From CAYTZH01 sp964442285 (GTDB lineage Bacteria > Myxococcota_A > UBA9160 > JAFDET01): a stretch of DNA of 8,114 nt. A program made the translations under genes and the position numbers. The notes below the pieces were generated by a model. That model was not told the origin of the DNA, ran no database searches, and saw only the letters and a program-made list of their open reading frames with translations. Each line of letters opens with the position of its first letter. Position 1 is the stretch's first letter. The stretch lies in the NCBI GenBank assembly GCA_964442285.1, contig CAYTZH010000087.1, positions 1 to 8,114 on the forward strand. The letters run 5' to 3'. Shown here piece by piece: positions 1 through 6,717 of the stretch.

Positions 1-1
1 C

Positions 2-79
2 GCCGCGCTCGCGCTGCTGGTCCGCATTGCGTTCGCGCTCGGGAGGGCGACGCACGGCATCCGGTCCGTCCGCGGGTAG
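2..79 (+). CDS. Possible 3' end of a plus-strand gene (partial, off the left edge)
   Basis: Frame 2 is open from the window edge to a TAG at 77-79. It reads as a hydrophobic stretch (ALALLVRIAFAL) followed by a short basic tail (GRATHGIRSVRG). Of its 25 sense codons, 24 end in G or C, as expected for coding sequence here. This would fit the last transmembrane helix and cytoplasmic tail of a membrane protein converging on the gene that ends at 262. The evidence is thin: the piece is short, and an overlapping minus-strand frame (ATG at 120 to the edge, 40 codons, about 90% G/C-ending) is an alternative that also cannot be excluded. No family is recognised. Confidence 0.22.
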   Translation, partial: AALALLVRIAFALGRATHGIRSVRG

Positions 80-261
80 GTCGACGCTTCGCTGGGGTCG
101 GGGAGAGACATACGCTCCATGCGCAGAAGATCTACTGGCAGGCGACGGCGGCCCGCTGGCCTGCGAGGCCTCGCCCCGGCCGCCGCGGCCATGGTGGCTG
201 TCCAAGGGGTGCCCACGGGCGGGGGTCGCACCTGGGGCGCGCCGCGCCCTTCCCGTCGGAG
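80..261. other. GC-rich gap downstream of the cyclase/STAND gene
   Basis: No convincing gene is seen here. The stretch contains a perfect 12-bp palindrome at 163-174 (GCGAGGCCTCGC), a second GC-rich inverted repeat at 178-190 (GGCCG, 3-nt loop, CGGCC), and the hairpin listed separately at 235-249. These structures lie where transcripts from the left and from the minus-strand gene would converge. None has a T-rich tail, so their role as terminators is inferred from position only. Confidence 0.4.
235..249 (-). terminator. Weak candidate terminator hairpin after the cyclase/STAND gene
   Basis: A perfect 6-bp stem, GGGCGC / GCGCCC, with a 3-nt loop lies about 12 nt beyond the TAG stop codon of the minus-strand gene (262-264). 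There is no U-tract in either direction, so it is not a textbook intrinsic terminator. The short stem could also arise by chance in sequence this rich in GC. Confidence 0.22.
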
Positions 262-3200
262 CTAGCGGAGCGCGACCGCCTCCTGCTCCAGCCGCGCCAT
301 CCCCAGCCGTCCCGCCGCCTCCTGGCAGGACCTCGCCAGCTCCTTCCCACGTTCGGAATCGCCAGGCGCTCCCCGCACGAGGAGTGTCCGCGCCAGCCAA
401 TAGGTGCTGCGCGCCGCGAGCGCGGGGGCCTCCAGTCGGGCTTCCATCCGGCGGGCCCGCTCCAGCGACTGCATTGCGCGATCGAGGTCGCCGCCAAGGG
501 CCATCAGCTGACCCAGCGCCCGATCCGCGGAGCACTCGATCGAGATTCCCCCGAAGGCAACCAGGAAGGACCCCTGATAGGGGTCGAGGAGAATTCGCAG
601 GCGATCCGCGTACTCGCGTGCCTCCAGAAGGGCGCAGGCCTCGGCGAGGTGGCGCAGTGCCAGCGGGAGGTTCCACCTCGCGCGAGAGGTGTCCCAGTCG
701 TCGTCGGCGAGCTCTTGGAGATGGCGGCGGGCCTCTTCCGTTCGGCCGACGCGGGCCAGCGCATTGGCCAGCACGGCGCGGAAGGACTGCAGGGACATGG
801 GGAGCGTTCCGGAGGAGGGTTCGAGTCCCTGGATCGCACGGAGCTCGCGTCCCTCCTCCAGCCGGGCGGCCATCACGATCCCCACATGGAAGAGACCGAG
901 GAAGGGGGCCTCCTCACGGGCCCGCGCACCCAGGGCCTTCGCGTCCGGAAACCGGCCCTCGGCCAGGGCGAGCGCTCCCCGCCAGCAGTGAAGGTAGGCG
1001 TGCATAGCCCGGCTTCGCACTCGATCCGCCAGGCGTCCGAAGGCCGCCAGGGCCGCCTCGATCCGATCCCTGTCGCCGCTTCGGAGCGCCTGGAGCGCCA
1101 GCTGGCGGCGCGTGAAGGCGAGGAGATGGGGCTCTCCCAGCTCCTCCGCGAGCGCGAGAAGCGCCTCTTCCTCTTCCGGCTTCGGGTCGCCCCCGGCAGC
1201 ACCGAGCTGGAGGAAGCCCTTCGCCCAGGCGGCCCGTCGGACCTCCTCCGGGATACCGAGGCGCCGTGCGACGGCGACCGCTTCGTCTGCGTCGGCCTCG
1301 GCCCCGGGACCGACCTCGACTCCGATCGTCGCACTCGGCGTCTCCGCAGCGCGAAACCGCTTCAGGATGGCCCGTCGGGCCAGGAGGCGGGCTCGCTCGA
1401 TGCTGTCCTCGGCTCCCATGGCGGTGAGCACTTCGTCGATCACGGCGATCCGGCGGGTCTCCGACTGCCCGACATAGGAGTGGAGGGCCGTGAAGCGCAA
1501 CACGGCCTGGGCCTGTCTTTCCGGCCAGGCGTGCGTTCGGGCCAGCGCGATCGCGGCGAAGAAGTGCGCATCCATCGGCGTCTGGTCGGCCAGGGCCTGG
1601 GCCGCGGTGCCCGCTGCCAGGTGCGTCTCGAATCGCAGCTCGGGCGCAGCAATGCCACCTCGGTCGAGCAGGTCGAGGGCCCGCACGAAGTGAGGGAGTG
1701 CGTCCTGGTGGGCGAGGAGCTCCATGGCCCGGTGGCCGGCGCGCACCGACCACGTCGCCGCCCGCAAGGGGTCGCCGACGAGCGCTCCCATGGCCGCATG
1801 GTGCGCGAGGGTGGATAGCGATTCGGCGGCCCCCGCCCCGACGCGCTCTTCGAGGACCTCGGCGATTCGCCAGTGCAGCCGTGTGCGCTCTCCGATACCC
1901 GCCTCGTCGGCGAGCGTCTTGCGGATCAAGGCGTGTCGGAAGGCAAAGCGGCCGGAGCCCGGTCCCTGCGCCGACACGATCTGAGCCCGGCAGGCCTCGT
2001 CGAGGCCTTCGAGGACGGGATCGATCGGAAGCGTGCAAGCACGCGCCACGATCGAGGCCTCGAACTCACCGCCCAGGAGAGCGGCCGCGCGCAGCATCTC
2101 GACCGTGCTCTCCGGGAGACGGGCCAGTCGCCGTCCCACGACCTCCCGAATGCCCTCCGGCAGCCCGGTGGTCTCGGGTATGCGATTCGCCGTCCAAAGG
2201 GTTCCTGCCCCGGCAGCACCGAGGTGGTCTCGCCCCTCAACGGAGTCGGCGAGATGGATCAGGAGCTCCTCCGCGAAGAATGGGTTTCCCGCGGTCTCCG
2301 CGTTCAGCCAACGGGCAAACTCCGCGGGAACCGACTGCGCCGTCCACACGGAAGCGAGCTCCCCCATCTCGGCCTCCTCGAGCCCGGTCAGCCGGAGGCG
2401 GAGGACCGCCGGCTCGCGCCGCAAGTCCGCGAGCGCCTCGGCGAGCCGGCTCTTTCTCCCGAGGTCGGTATCCCGATAGGTTCCCGCGATCAGGAGCGCG
2501 GCCGGACGCGACGAGCGTCCCAGGTAGCGAAGGAGCGCGACCGACGAATCGTCGGCCCAGTGCAGGTCGTCGATCACGAGCACCAGCGACGCCGGGGCCG
2601 CGAGCGAGGAGAGGAGCCGGTCGATCGCCTCGAAGAGCCGATCTCGTTCGGCGGCCAGATCCCCGTCTCCGGGCTCCGGAGGGGCGTGGGCCGGGAAGCG
2701 ACGTGCGAGCCCGGGGACGATCCGCACCACCTCGCTTCCGGCTTCTCGAAGAATTCGGTCGAGAACCTCGTCCGGACATCCGCGTGCGTAGTGATCGATT
2801 GCTTCGGCGAAGGGCTGGTAGAAGGCTTGCGAATCTTCATCGCAGCGCCCGTAGAGCACGGCGGAGCCCGCCTCGGCGGCCTCGACGGCGAGATCCGCGG
2901 CGAGTCGGGTCTTTCCGATGCCCGGCTCGCCTGCCACCAGCACCAGTCGGCGCTCGCCCGCTCGCGCCTCCCCAAACGCCCGCGAGAGCGCCTCGCGCTC
3001 CCGAACCCGGCCCACGGCCGGGGTCCGGGCCGCTTCGGCCATGACCGGTGCCAGCGGTGCTCCGGTCGCCATCCCCGTCCGCACTGTCGCGGACTCCGGG
3101 ACGCGCCCGCCGGGCAGGGTGCGATGCACGCGGACGGTCTCCGGGATGTTCTTGAGGCGCTGCTCGCCCAGGTCCTCGCAGGTCAGCGTGAGAGAGCCTG

Positions 3201-3957
3201 CGACCTGGGCATGGACCGCATCCGACAGCGCGATGCCCCCGGGATGGGCGAGGGCCTGGAGCCGCGCCGCGACGTTGACGCCGTGGCCGTAGACGCCGTC
3301 TCCCTCGTCGCGCACGTCTCCGAGGTGGATGCCCATGCGGAAGGCCATCACCCGATGGGCGGGTCGGTCGGCGTTGGTCCTGGCGAGCTCGCTCTGGATG
3401 GCGAGCGCCGCCTGGACGGCCTCCTGGGCGGTCGGGAACTCGGCCAGGACACTGTCACCCACGGTGTTGACCAGCCGGCCCCGATGATCCCGGATTCCGC
3501 GGTCGAAGTGCGCGCGGGAAGCCTGGAGCTGTTCGACCGTGGCCGCCTCGTCGTCCGCCATGAGACGGCTGTATCCCGCGGCGTCGGCGTTCAGGACGGC
3601 CGCTAACCGCCGCCGACCGGCCTGCCGGTCCCCGGTGTCGTCGTCCGCGATGCAGTCGACCTCGACGGCCAGACCGTAGCCCCGTCCGCGCACAGTGCGG
3701 ATCGACGAGGTCGCCCCGGCCCGGTCCCGCAGCGCCCGCCGCAGCTCGCCCATCGCCCGGGTGAGCGAGCCCTCGGTCACGGTGGTGTCGGGCCAGAGCG
3801 CGTCGAGCAGGGCGTCCTTCGACTGCACCGCGGGGTGATGCTCGAGGAGTCGGATCAGGAGCTGGAGGGCCTTGGGCTGGATGCGCACGAGACGGCCGCG
3901 GCGCAGCAGGACGAAGCGCGCCGAGTCGACCTCGAAATCCCCGAAGCGGTATCGCAT
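262..3957 (-). CDS. Winged-helix / class III nucleotidyl cyclase / STAND ATPase fusion regulator
   Basis: This 1231-residue protein is a predicted cytoplasmic one-component signalling regulator. Residues 1-100 form an OmpR/PhoB/CadC-type winged helix (starts YRFGDFEVD, recognition region GSLTRAMGELRRALRD, wing IRTVRGRGYGL). Residues 117-280 form a class III adenylate/guanylate cyclase domain. Metal-binding Asp125 (NADAAGYS) and Asp168 (NTVGDSVLAEF) and transition-state Asn228/Arg232 (GVNVAARL) are present. The positions that normally select the purine are Asn164 (usually Lys) and Gly221 (usually Asp or Thr). Residues about 312-600 form a STAND/AAA_16-type NTPase with Walker A GEPGIGKT (343-350) and Walker B LVLVIDDLHWAD (458-469). 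A helical bundle with the FAFRHALIRKTL signature follows, then a long Ala/Leu/Glu-rich TPR-like tail to the C-terminus. There is no signal peptide or membrane helix. The ATG start is chosen because the winged helix begins at once; the upstream AGGG is only a weak ribosome binding site. Cyclase-STAND proteins are a known architecture. The ligand and target genes cannot be read from the sequence. Confidence 0.93.
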   Translation of the reverse strand: MRYRFGDFEVDSARFVLLRRGRLVRIQPKALQLLIRLLEHHPAVQSKDALLDALWPDTTVTEGSLTRAMGELRRALRDRAGATSSIRTVRGRGYGLAVEVDCIADDDTGDRQAGRRRLAAVLNADAAGYSRLMADDEAATVEQLQASRAHFDRGIRDHRGRLVNTVGDSVLAEFPTAQEAVQAALAIQSELARTNADRPAHRVMAFRMGIHLGDVRDEGDGVYGHGVNVAARLQALAHPGGIALSDAVHAQVAGSLTLTCEDLGEQRLKNIPETVRVHRTLPGGRVPESATVRTGMATGAPLAPVMAEAARTPAVGRVREREALSRAFGEARAGERRLVLVAGEPGIGKTRLAADLAVEAAEAGSAVLYGRCDEDSQAFYQPFAEAIDHYARGCPDEVLDRILREAGSEVVRIVPGLARRFPAHAPPEPGDGDLAAERDRLFEAIDRLLSSLAAPASLVLVIDDLHWADDSSVALLRYLGRSSRPAALLIAGTYRDTDLGRKSRLAEALADLRREPAVLRLRLTGLEEAEMGELASVWTAQSVPAEFARWLNAETAGNPFFAEELLIHLADSVEGRDHLGAAGAGTLWTANRIPETTGLPEGIREVVGRRLARLPESTVEMLRAAALLGGEFEASIVARACTLPIDPVLEGLDEACRAQIVSAQGPGSGRFAFRHALIRKTLADEAGIGERTRLHWRIAEVLEERVGAGAAESLSTLAHHAAMGALVGDPLRAATWSVRAGHRAMELLAHQDALPHFVRALDLLDRGGIAAPELRFETHLAAGTAAQALADQTPMDAHFFAAIALARTHAWPERQAQAVLRFTALHSYVGQSETRRIAVIDEVLTAMGAEDSIERARLLARRAILKRFRAAETPSATIGVEVGPGAEADADEAVAVARRLGIPEEVRRAAWAKGFLQLGAAGGDPKPEEEEALLALAEELGEPHLLAFTRRQLALQALRSGDRDRIEAALAAFGRLADRVRSRAMHAYLHCWRGALALAEGRFPDAKALGARAREEAPFLGLFHVGIVMAARLEEGRELRAIQGLEPSSGTLPMSLQSFRAVLANALARVGRTEEARRHLQELADDDWDTSRARWNLPLALRHLAEACALLEAREYADRLRILLDPYQGSFLVAFGGISIECSADRALGQLMALGGDLDRAMQSLERARRMEARLEAPALAARSTYWLARTLLVRGAPGDSERGKELARSCQEAAGRLGMARLEQEAVALR

Positions 3958-4320
3958 CGCCCTGCGAGTCTACGCGCAAGCCCTCGGAATCGCGACACAT
4001 CTCCGGTGAGATTCCCGCAGGGCGAGTGAGTCGGCCGTCGTCCTGCGGCGCATGCGCCGAGCCCCTGCCCGACTGGACGTCCGAGATCCGCCAGCGATCC
4101 CTGGACCTGCGCAAGTTCCCGTCACTCGGTGCGAAATCCGGTCAGCAACGTGTGAGCCAGGCGTGGACGGGGACTGAGGATCCAGCCCCCGCCCCTCCCC
4201 ATGCGCCCGATCGCCGGGAGGCCGCCCGCGGCGCTTCGCTCGGACGGCTCCACGGCAGAACCCCTGTGGCCGGGCATGCCCGGAAGAAGGAGGGAGGACA
4301 GGTACGCAGACAGCGAGGCG
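3958..4320. other. Intergenic region upstream of the cyclase/STAND gene
   Basis: No gene is supported here. Reading frames that cross it are Arg/Pro/Ser-rich and match no family. It must hold the promoter of the minus-strand regulator at 3957, but no clear -35/-10 pair is visible. TAGACT in the minus direction sits only about 9 nt before the start codon, which is too close for an ordinary promoter. A 14-bp palindrome (4270-4283) and a purine-rich AAGGAGGGAGG (about 4287-4297) lie at the right end. Confidence 0.5.
4270..4283. repeat. Perfect 14-bp palindrome, possible operator
   Basis: CCGGGCATGCCCGG is a perfect dyad 37 nt before the ATG of the signal-peptide reading frame at 4321 and about 310 bp upstream of the regulator's start codon. 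It could be a protein-binding site, but GC-rich palindromes of this size also arise by chance, and no second copy was noticed in the window. Confidence 0.3.
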
Positions 4321-4490
4321 ATGGATGCGAAGGGCGGCTTCCGAGTGATACTGCTCATCGCACTCTTCTCGACGTCGGTCCTGGTGTCACGCGAGGTAGA
4401 CGCCTTCGCGCCACCGCCGTGCGACCCCGAGGACTGTGTCGATGGGCGCGCCTGGTCTCGATCCTCGCATGGCTGCTGGATCGCTTCTAG
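4321..4490 (+). pseudogene. Orphan signal-peptide fragment, possibly the 5' remnant of an exported-protein gene
   Basis: From ATG 4321 the frame reads MDAKGGFRVILLIALFSTSV, a short basic start followed by a hydrophobic core. It continues to VDA with a plausible signal peptidase site, then FAPPPCDPEDC. This looks like the start of an exported protein. The same frame stays open to a TGA at 4930-4932. Past about 4445, however, the product becomes Ser/Arg/Gly/Pro-rich and runs through the inverted repeat at 4817-4855 into the 3' end of the opposite gene, so the downstream part is probably not coding. The annotated end is therefore approximate. The mature N-terminus resembles that of the neighbouring exported protein (FGPPKDECGFDPDC), so a decayed or frameshifted relative is possible. 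The Shine-Dalgarno is poor: GAGG sits only 2 nt from the ATG, and AAGGAGGGAGG is about 24 nt away. It could instead be an intact short secreted peptide or a chance frame. Confidence 0.38.
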
Positions 4491-4496
4491 GGGGTC

Positions 4497-4607
4497 ATGT
4501 CAAGCCACTTCGACCTGGCGAACGCGGTCCACGGGTTGGCCTCCAGGCTCGGACTCATCGCCTCGGATGGGTCCTTCGAGCGGCTTCGGCTCCCGCGAGA
4601 GAGCTGA
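4497..4607 (+). CDS. Possible 36-residue small protein or gene fragment
   Basis: ATG 4497 to TGA 4605-4607 encodes MSSHFDLANAVHGLASRLGL followed by IASDGSFERLRLPRES. About 86% of its codons end in G or C, higher than the other frames across these bases, and the peptide has the mixed composition of a folded protein. It has only GGGGG close upstream as a ribosome binding site, and an in-frame TAG at 4488-4490 marks the 5' limit. No family is recognised. It could be a real small protein, the remnant of a decayed gene, or chance. Confidence 0.22.
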   Translation: MSSHFDLANAVHGLASRLGLIASDGSFERLRLPRES

Positions 4608-4816
4608 CTGGCCTACTGCGAGCGGAGCGCCACATCGGGGCAGTCGACGACCCTCGCTGCATCTCCCTGTGGCGACGTGCGGCCGCATCCGCAAGCTTCG
4701 CCACTGCTTGCGCCCTCGGTCCGGGAGGATGACCGGTGCGGGGGACGGAACCTCGCTGCAGGGACGGACCTTCGCATCTGCAGGGTCGATCTCGCCGGGC
4801 GATGCGGCGCCCGACA
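4608..4816. other. No supported gene
   Basis: Only Arg/Ala/Ser/Pro-rich frames of low coding character cross this stretch. It lies downstream of the minus-strand exported-protein gene, beyond its terminator hairpin. Nothing else is identified in it. Confidence 0.4.
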
Positions 4817-4855
4817 CGCCGCTCCGTCCCGCGCTGGACCGGGGACGGAGCGGCG
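4817..4855 (-). terminator. Strong hairpin, probable terminator of the exported-protein gene
   Basis: A perfect 14-bp stem (4817-4830 CGCCGCTCCGTCCC pairing with 4842-4855) encloses an 11-nt loop. It begins 24 nt past the TGA stop (4880-4882) of the minus-strand gene. No U-tract follows in the minus direction, so it may work as a GC-rich hairpin or as a transcript 3'-end stabiliser rather than a classical intrinsic terminator. The length and perfect pairing make chance unlikely. Confidence 0.6.
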
Positions 4856-4879
4856 GGCCGAGCGGGGGCCGGCGCGACC

Positions 4880-6676
4880 TCAGCGAGGCCCGGCGGCGGC
4901 GCTCCGACCCCGCCGCCGGCCCCACGCCGTGAGGACGGGAACGAGAAGAGCGGCCTCGAAGCCGAGTCCGCACCGGGAGCCGCCGCGTCCGCTTGCGACC
5001 CAGCGGACGCCCAGGCTCATCAGCGGAACCGGGGCGCTCAGGTCGGGCGATCCGTGGACCCGCAGGGCTCCCGTCTCGTCGCGGAAGCTCGCCAGCTCGC
5101 TCTTGGCCTTCTCGAGCATCCACGCCTCGCCGTCTCCCAGCAGGCGTTGCTCGTCGGCATACGCCGGGTCGCGGAGGTAGAAGCCGATCCGGTAGGTGCG
5201 GCCCGCCTCGAGCCGAGCGGAGATGGGCATCGAGACGTTCTGGTCGAGCCCATTGCCCACGCGCGTCTCGGCCCAGGCAATGAGCTCGTCCGTCTCCGCG
5301 TCGTAGATCCGCGCGCGCACATAGGCCCGGCTCGAACGCATCACCTCGAAGGTCCGCAGGGTGATCTGCATCACCTCGAGGTCGTCCGGGCCCTCCACGG
5401 TGACCGAGGGAAGGACCCACTCGTCGGTCGGAGCGATGCACGGCTCCTTCCGCGTCGGGACTTCGTCCTTCCGACCGAAGGACTTGCAGGTGCAGTCCGT
5501 CTCGGACGGGATCTCCACGTCGCCGGGCGAGAGGTCGAGCACGCCCGCCACGGTCGGGGCCGGCGAGGCGGGATCGGCGGGATCGAAGCCCTGCTCGATC
5601 TCCACCCGATCCAGGAACCCGTCCCCGTCCGTATCGCTCCCCGGGTCGCCGAAGCTCGGATCGAGCTCGGCGAAGAGCACGAAGGGAGCCGGGACGGAGT
5701 CCAGTGAGTTGTCGGGCACGCCGGGGTAGAACCCACTCAGCGGCTTGGGCGTGCCCTCGATCAGGTGGCCCGCGCTGTCGTAGAGCGCCAGATAGAGCGG
5801 GACCTTGTCGACGTACTGGGGGATCTCGTGCCAGCAGAAGTTGGCCGAGAGCCAGTTGACGGCCACGACCTGGGCACCGGCACCGAAGTCCGCGCCCTCG
5901 ACGAACCCTCCGCCGAGGCTCGGCCACTGGCCGACGAAGATCCGGTGCAGCTCGCCCGGAGGTCCCACGGTCGACCAGGGCGTCGCGGGCACGGGCGCTC
6001 CGGCGAACTGAATGGCCGCTCCGCGCGGGTCGTCGGGGTTGGCCTCGAAATCGAACGTGGCGGCGGACACCCCCTCGAACGTGTCGTCCCACTCGCCCCA
6101 ATGCGGCAGCGCGTCGCTCTCATCGGCTCCCGCGATGTGGGCCACGCGGGGGGCGGCGCCCGGGGAGATCTCGGGCAACGCCGGGTCGAGCTCGTAGCCG
6201 CGAACGCCGATGCGCAAGCGGTACTCGCACATTCCAAGGGGCCCGTCCCTGGGCTCCTGCGCGATCCCGGTGAGGAGTGCCGGATCCGAGGCCACTTCGG
6301 CCCGCGACACCGTCTCGCCCACCACGACGAAGAGCTCGCTCCCGAACGCGGTGCGGAAGTGCGGCTCCAATGCTCCCCAGTCGGGGTCGCCGTCGAGCGG
6401 GCACGTCACGCACGTGCTTCCCTCGCCCGGGTCGCCGCCCTCGCCCGAGCTCGGGTCGACGAGGCAGGCCCCGTGGGTGTAGTCGCTGCCTCCCTCCGAT
6501 CCGTCGCCGCTCCGACGGGGCCCGGGGAGCGTGCAGTCGGGATCGAATCCGCACTCGTCCTTGGGCGGGCCGAACCCCCAGGCCCCGGACGCGGTCAGGG
6601 CCGTCACGAGGACCGCAGTCCCCATCACGCGGGCGCGGGCCCCCCTCGCCTTCGCTCTCCGATTCGTCTTGCTCAT
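4880..6676 (-). CDS. Exported protein with a calcium-type Asp loop and Myxo-CTERM-like sorting tail
   Basis: This 598-residue protein has an unknown function but clear targeting signals. Residues 1-17 are strongly basic and precede a hydrophobic core (VMGTAVLVTALTASGAWG), so a signal peptide is cleaved near residues 32-34. Cysteines at 42, 48, 71, 89, 92, 150, 281, 395, 397 and 413 suggest disulphides outside the cytoplasm. Residues 347-366 (SDTDGDGFLDRVEI, then QGFDP) form a thrombospondin type 3/EF-like Asp-rich loop (Asp348, 350, 352, 356). The segment at about 425-560 looks beta-rich (VTVEGPDDLEVMQITLRTFEV; ARIYDAETDELIAWAETRVG). The C-terminus has Gly-rich RGGSRCG, a hydrophobic helix (about 570-585) and RRR (587-589), the layout of Myxo-CTERM-type tails that are processed at the Cys and direct surface sorting. 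I chose ATG 6676 rather than an upstream ATG at 6751 because GGAGGT lies 9 nt before it and the signal peptide then starts properly. No enzyme motif was recognised. Confidence 0.88.
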   Translation of the reverse strand: MSKTNRRAKARGARARVMGTAVLVTALTASGAWGFGPPKDECGFDPDCTLPGPRRSGDGSEGGSDYTHGACLVDPSSGEGGDPGEGSTCVTCPLDGDPDWGALEPHFRTAFGSELFVVVGETVSRAEVASDPALLTGIAQEPRDGPLGMCEYRLRIGVRGYELDPALPEISPGAAPRVAHIAGADESDALPHWGEWDDTFEGVSAATFDFEANPDDPRGAAIQFAGAPVPATPWSTVGPPGELHRIFVGQWPSLGGGFVEGADFGAGAQVVAVNWLSANFCWHEIPQYVDKVPLYLALYDSAGHLIEGTPKPLSGFYPGVPDNSLDSVPAPFVLFAELDPSFGDPGSDTDGDGFLDRVEIEQGFDPADPASPAPTVAGVLDLSPGDVEIPSETDCTCKSFGRKDEVPTRKEPCIAPTDEWVLPSVTVEGPDDLEVMQITLRTFEVMRSSRAYVRARIYDAETDELIAWAETRVGNGLDQNVSMPISARLEAGRTYRIGFYLRDPAYADEQRLLGDGEAWMLEKAKSELASFRDETGALRVHGSPDLSAPVPLMSLGVRWVASGRGGSRCGLGFEAALLVPVLTAWGRRRGRSAAAGPR

Positions 6677-6685
6677 CTTCGGTCG

Positions 6686-6691
6686 ACCTCC
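6686..6691 (-). promoter_or_regulatory. Ribosome binding site fixing the start of the exported-protein gene
   Basis: In the minus direction GGAGGT is followed by a 9-nt spacer and ATG (6676-6674). It is the only strong Shine-Dalgarno near the candidate starts and supports the 598-residue form over the longer form from 6751. Confidence 0.75.
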
Positions 6692-6700
6692 ACGGTGGCC

Positions 6701-6717
6701 CCGGGGCCGAGCCCCGG
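6701..6717 (-). promoter_or_regulatory. Stem-loop in the 5' leader just upstream of the ribosome binding site
   Basis: CCGGGGC and GCCCCGG form a perfect 7-bp stem with a CGA loop that ends 9 nt before the Shine-Dalgarno sequence. If the transcript starts upstream it would fold here and could affect ribosome access or mRNA stability. This is inferred from position; no riboswitch class is recognised. Confidence 0.3.

Noticed and set aside
1698..3606. Long plus-strand open frames opposite the cyclase/STAND gene
   Set aside because: Low-complexity Arg/Pro/Ala products; the minus frame carries recognisable winged-helix, cyclase and Walker motifs. High GC makes stop codons rare in all frames.
4026..4490. 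Plus-strand frame ending in a hydrophobic LVSILAWLLDRF tail
   Set aside because: The upstream part is Arg/Gly-rich without domain or ribosome binding site, and the hydrophobic end overlaps the better-supported signal-peptide frame region; treated as chance.
4500..6101. Minus-strand 533-codon open frame overlapping the exported-protein gene
   Set aside because: Its product is Arg/Gly/Pro-rich with no domain, and it is a shadow of the frame that has a signal peptide, Shine-Dalgarno and sorting tail.
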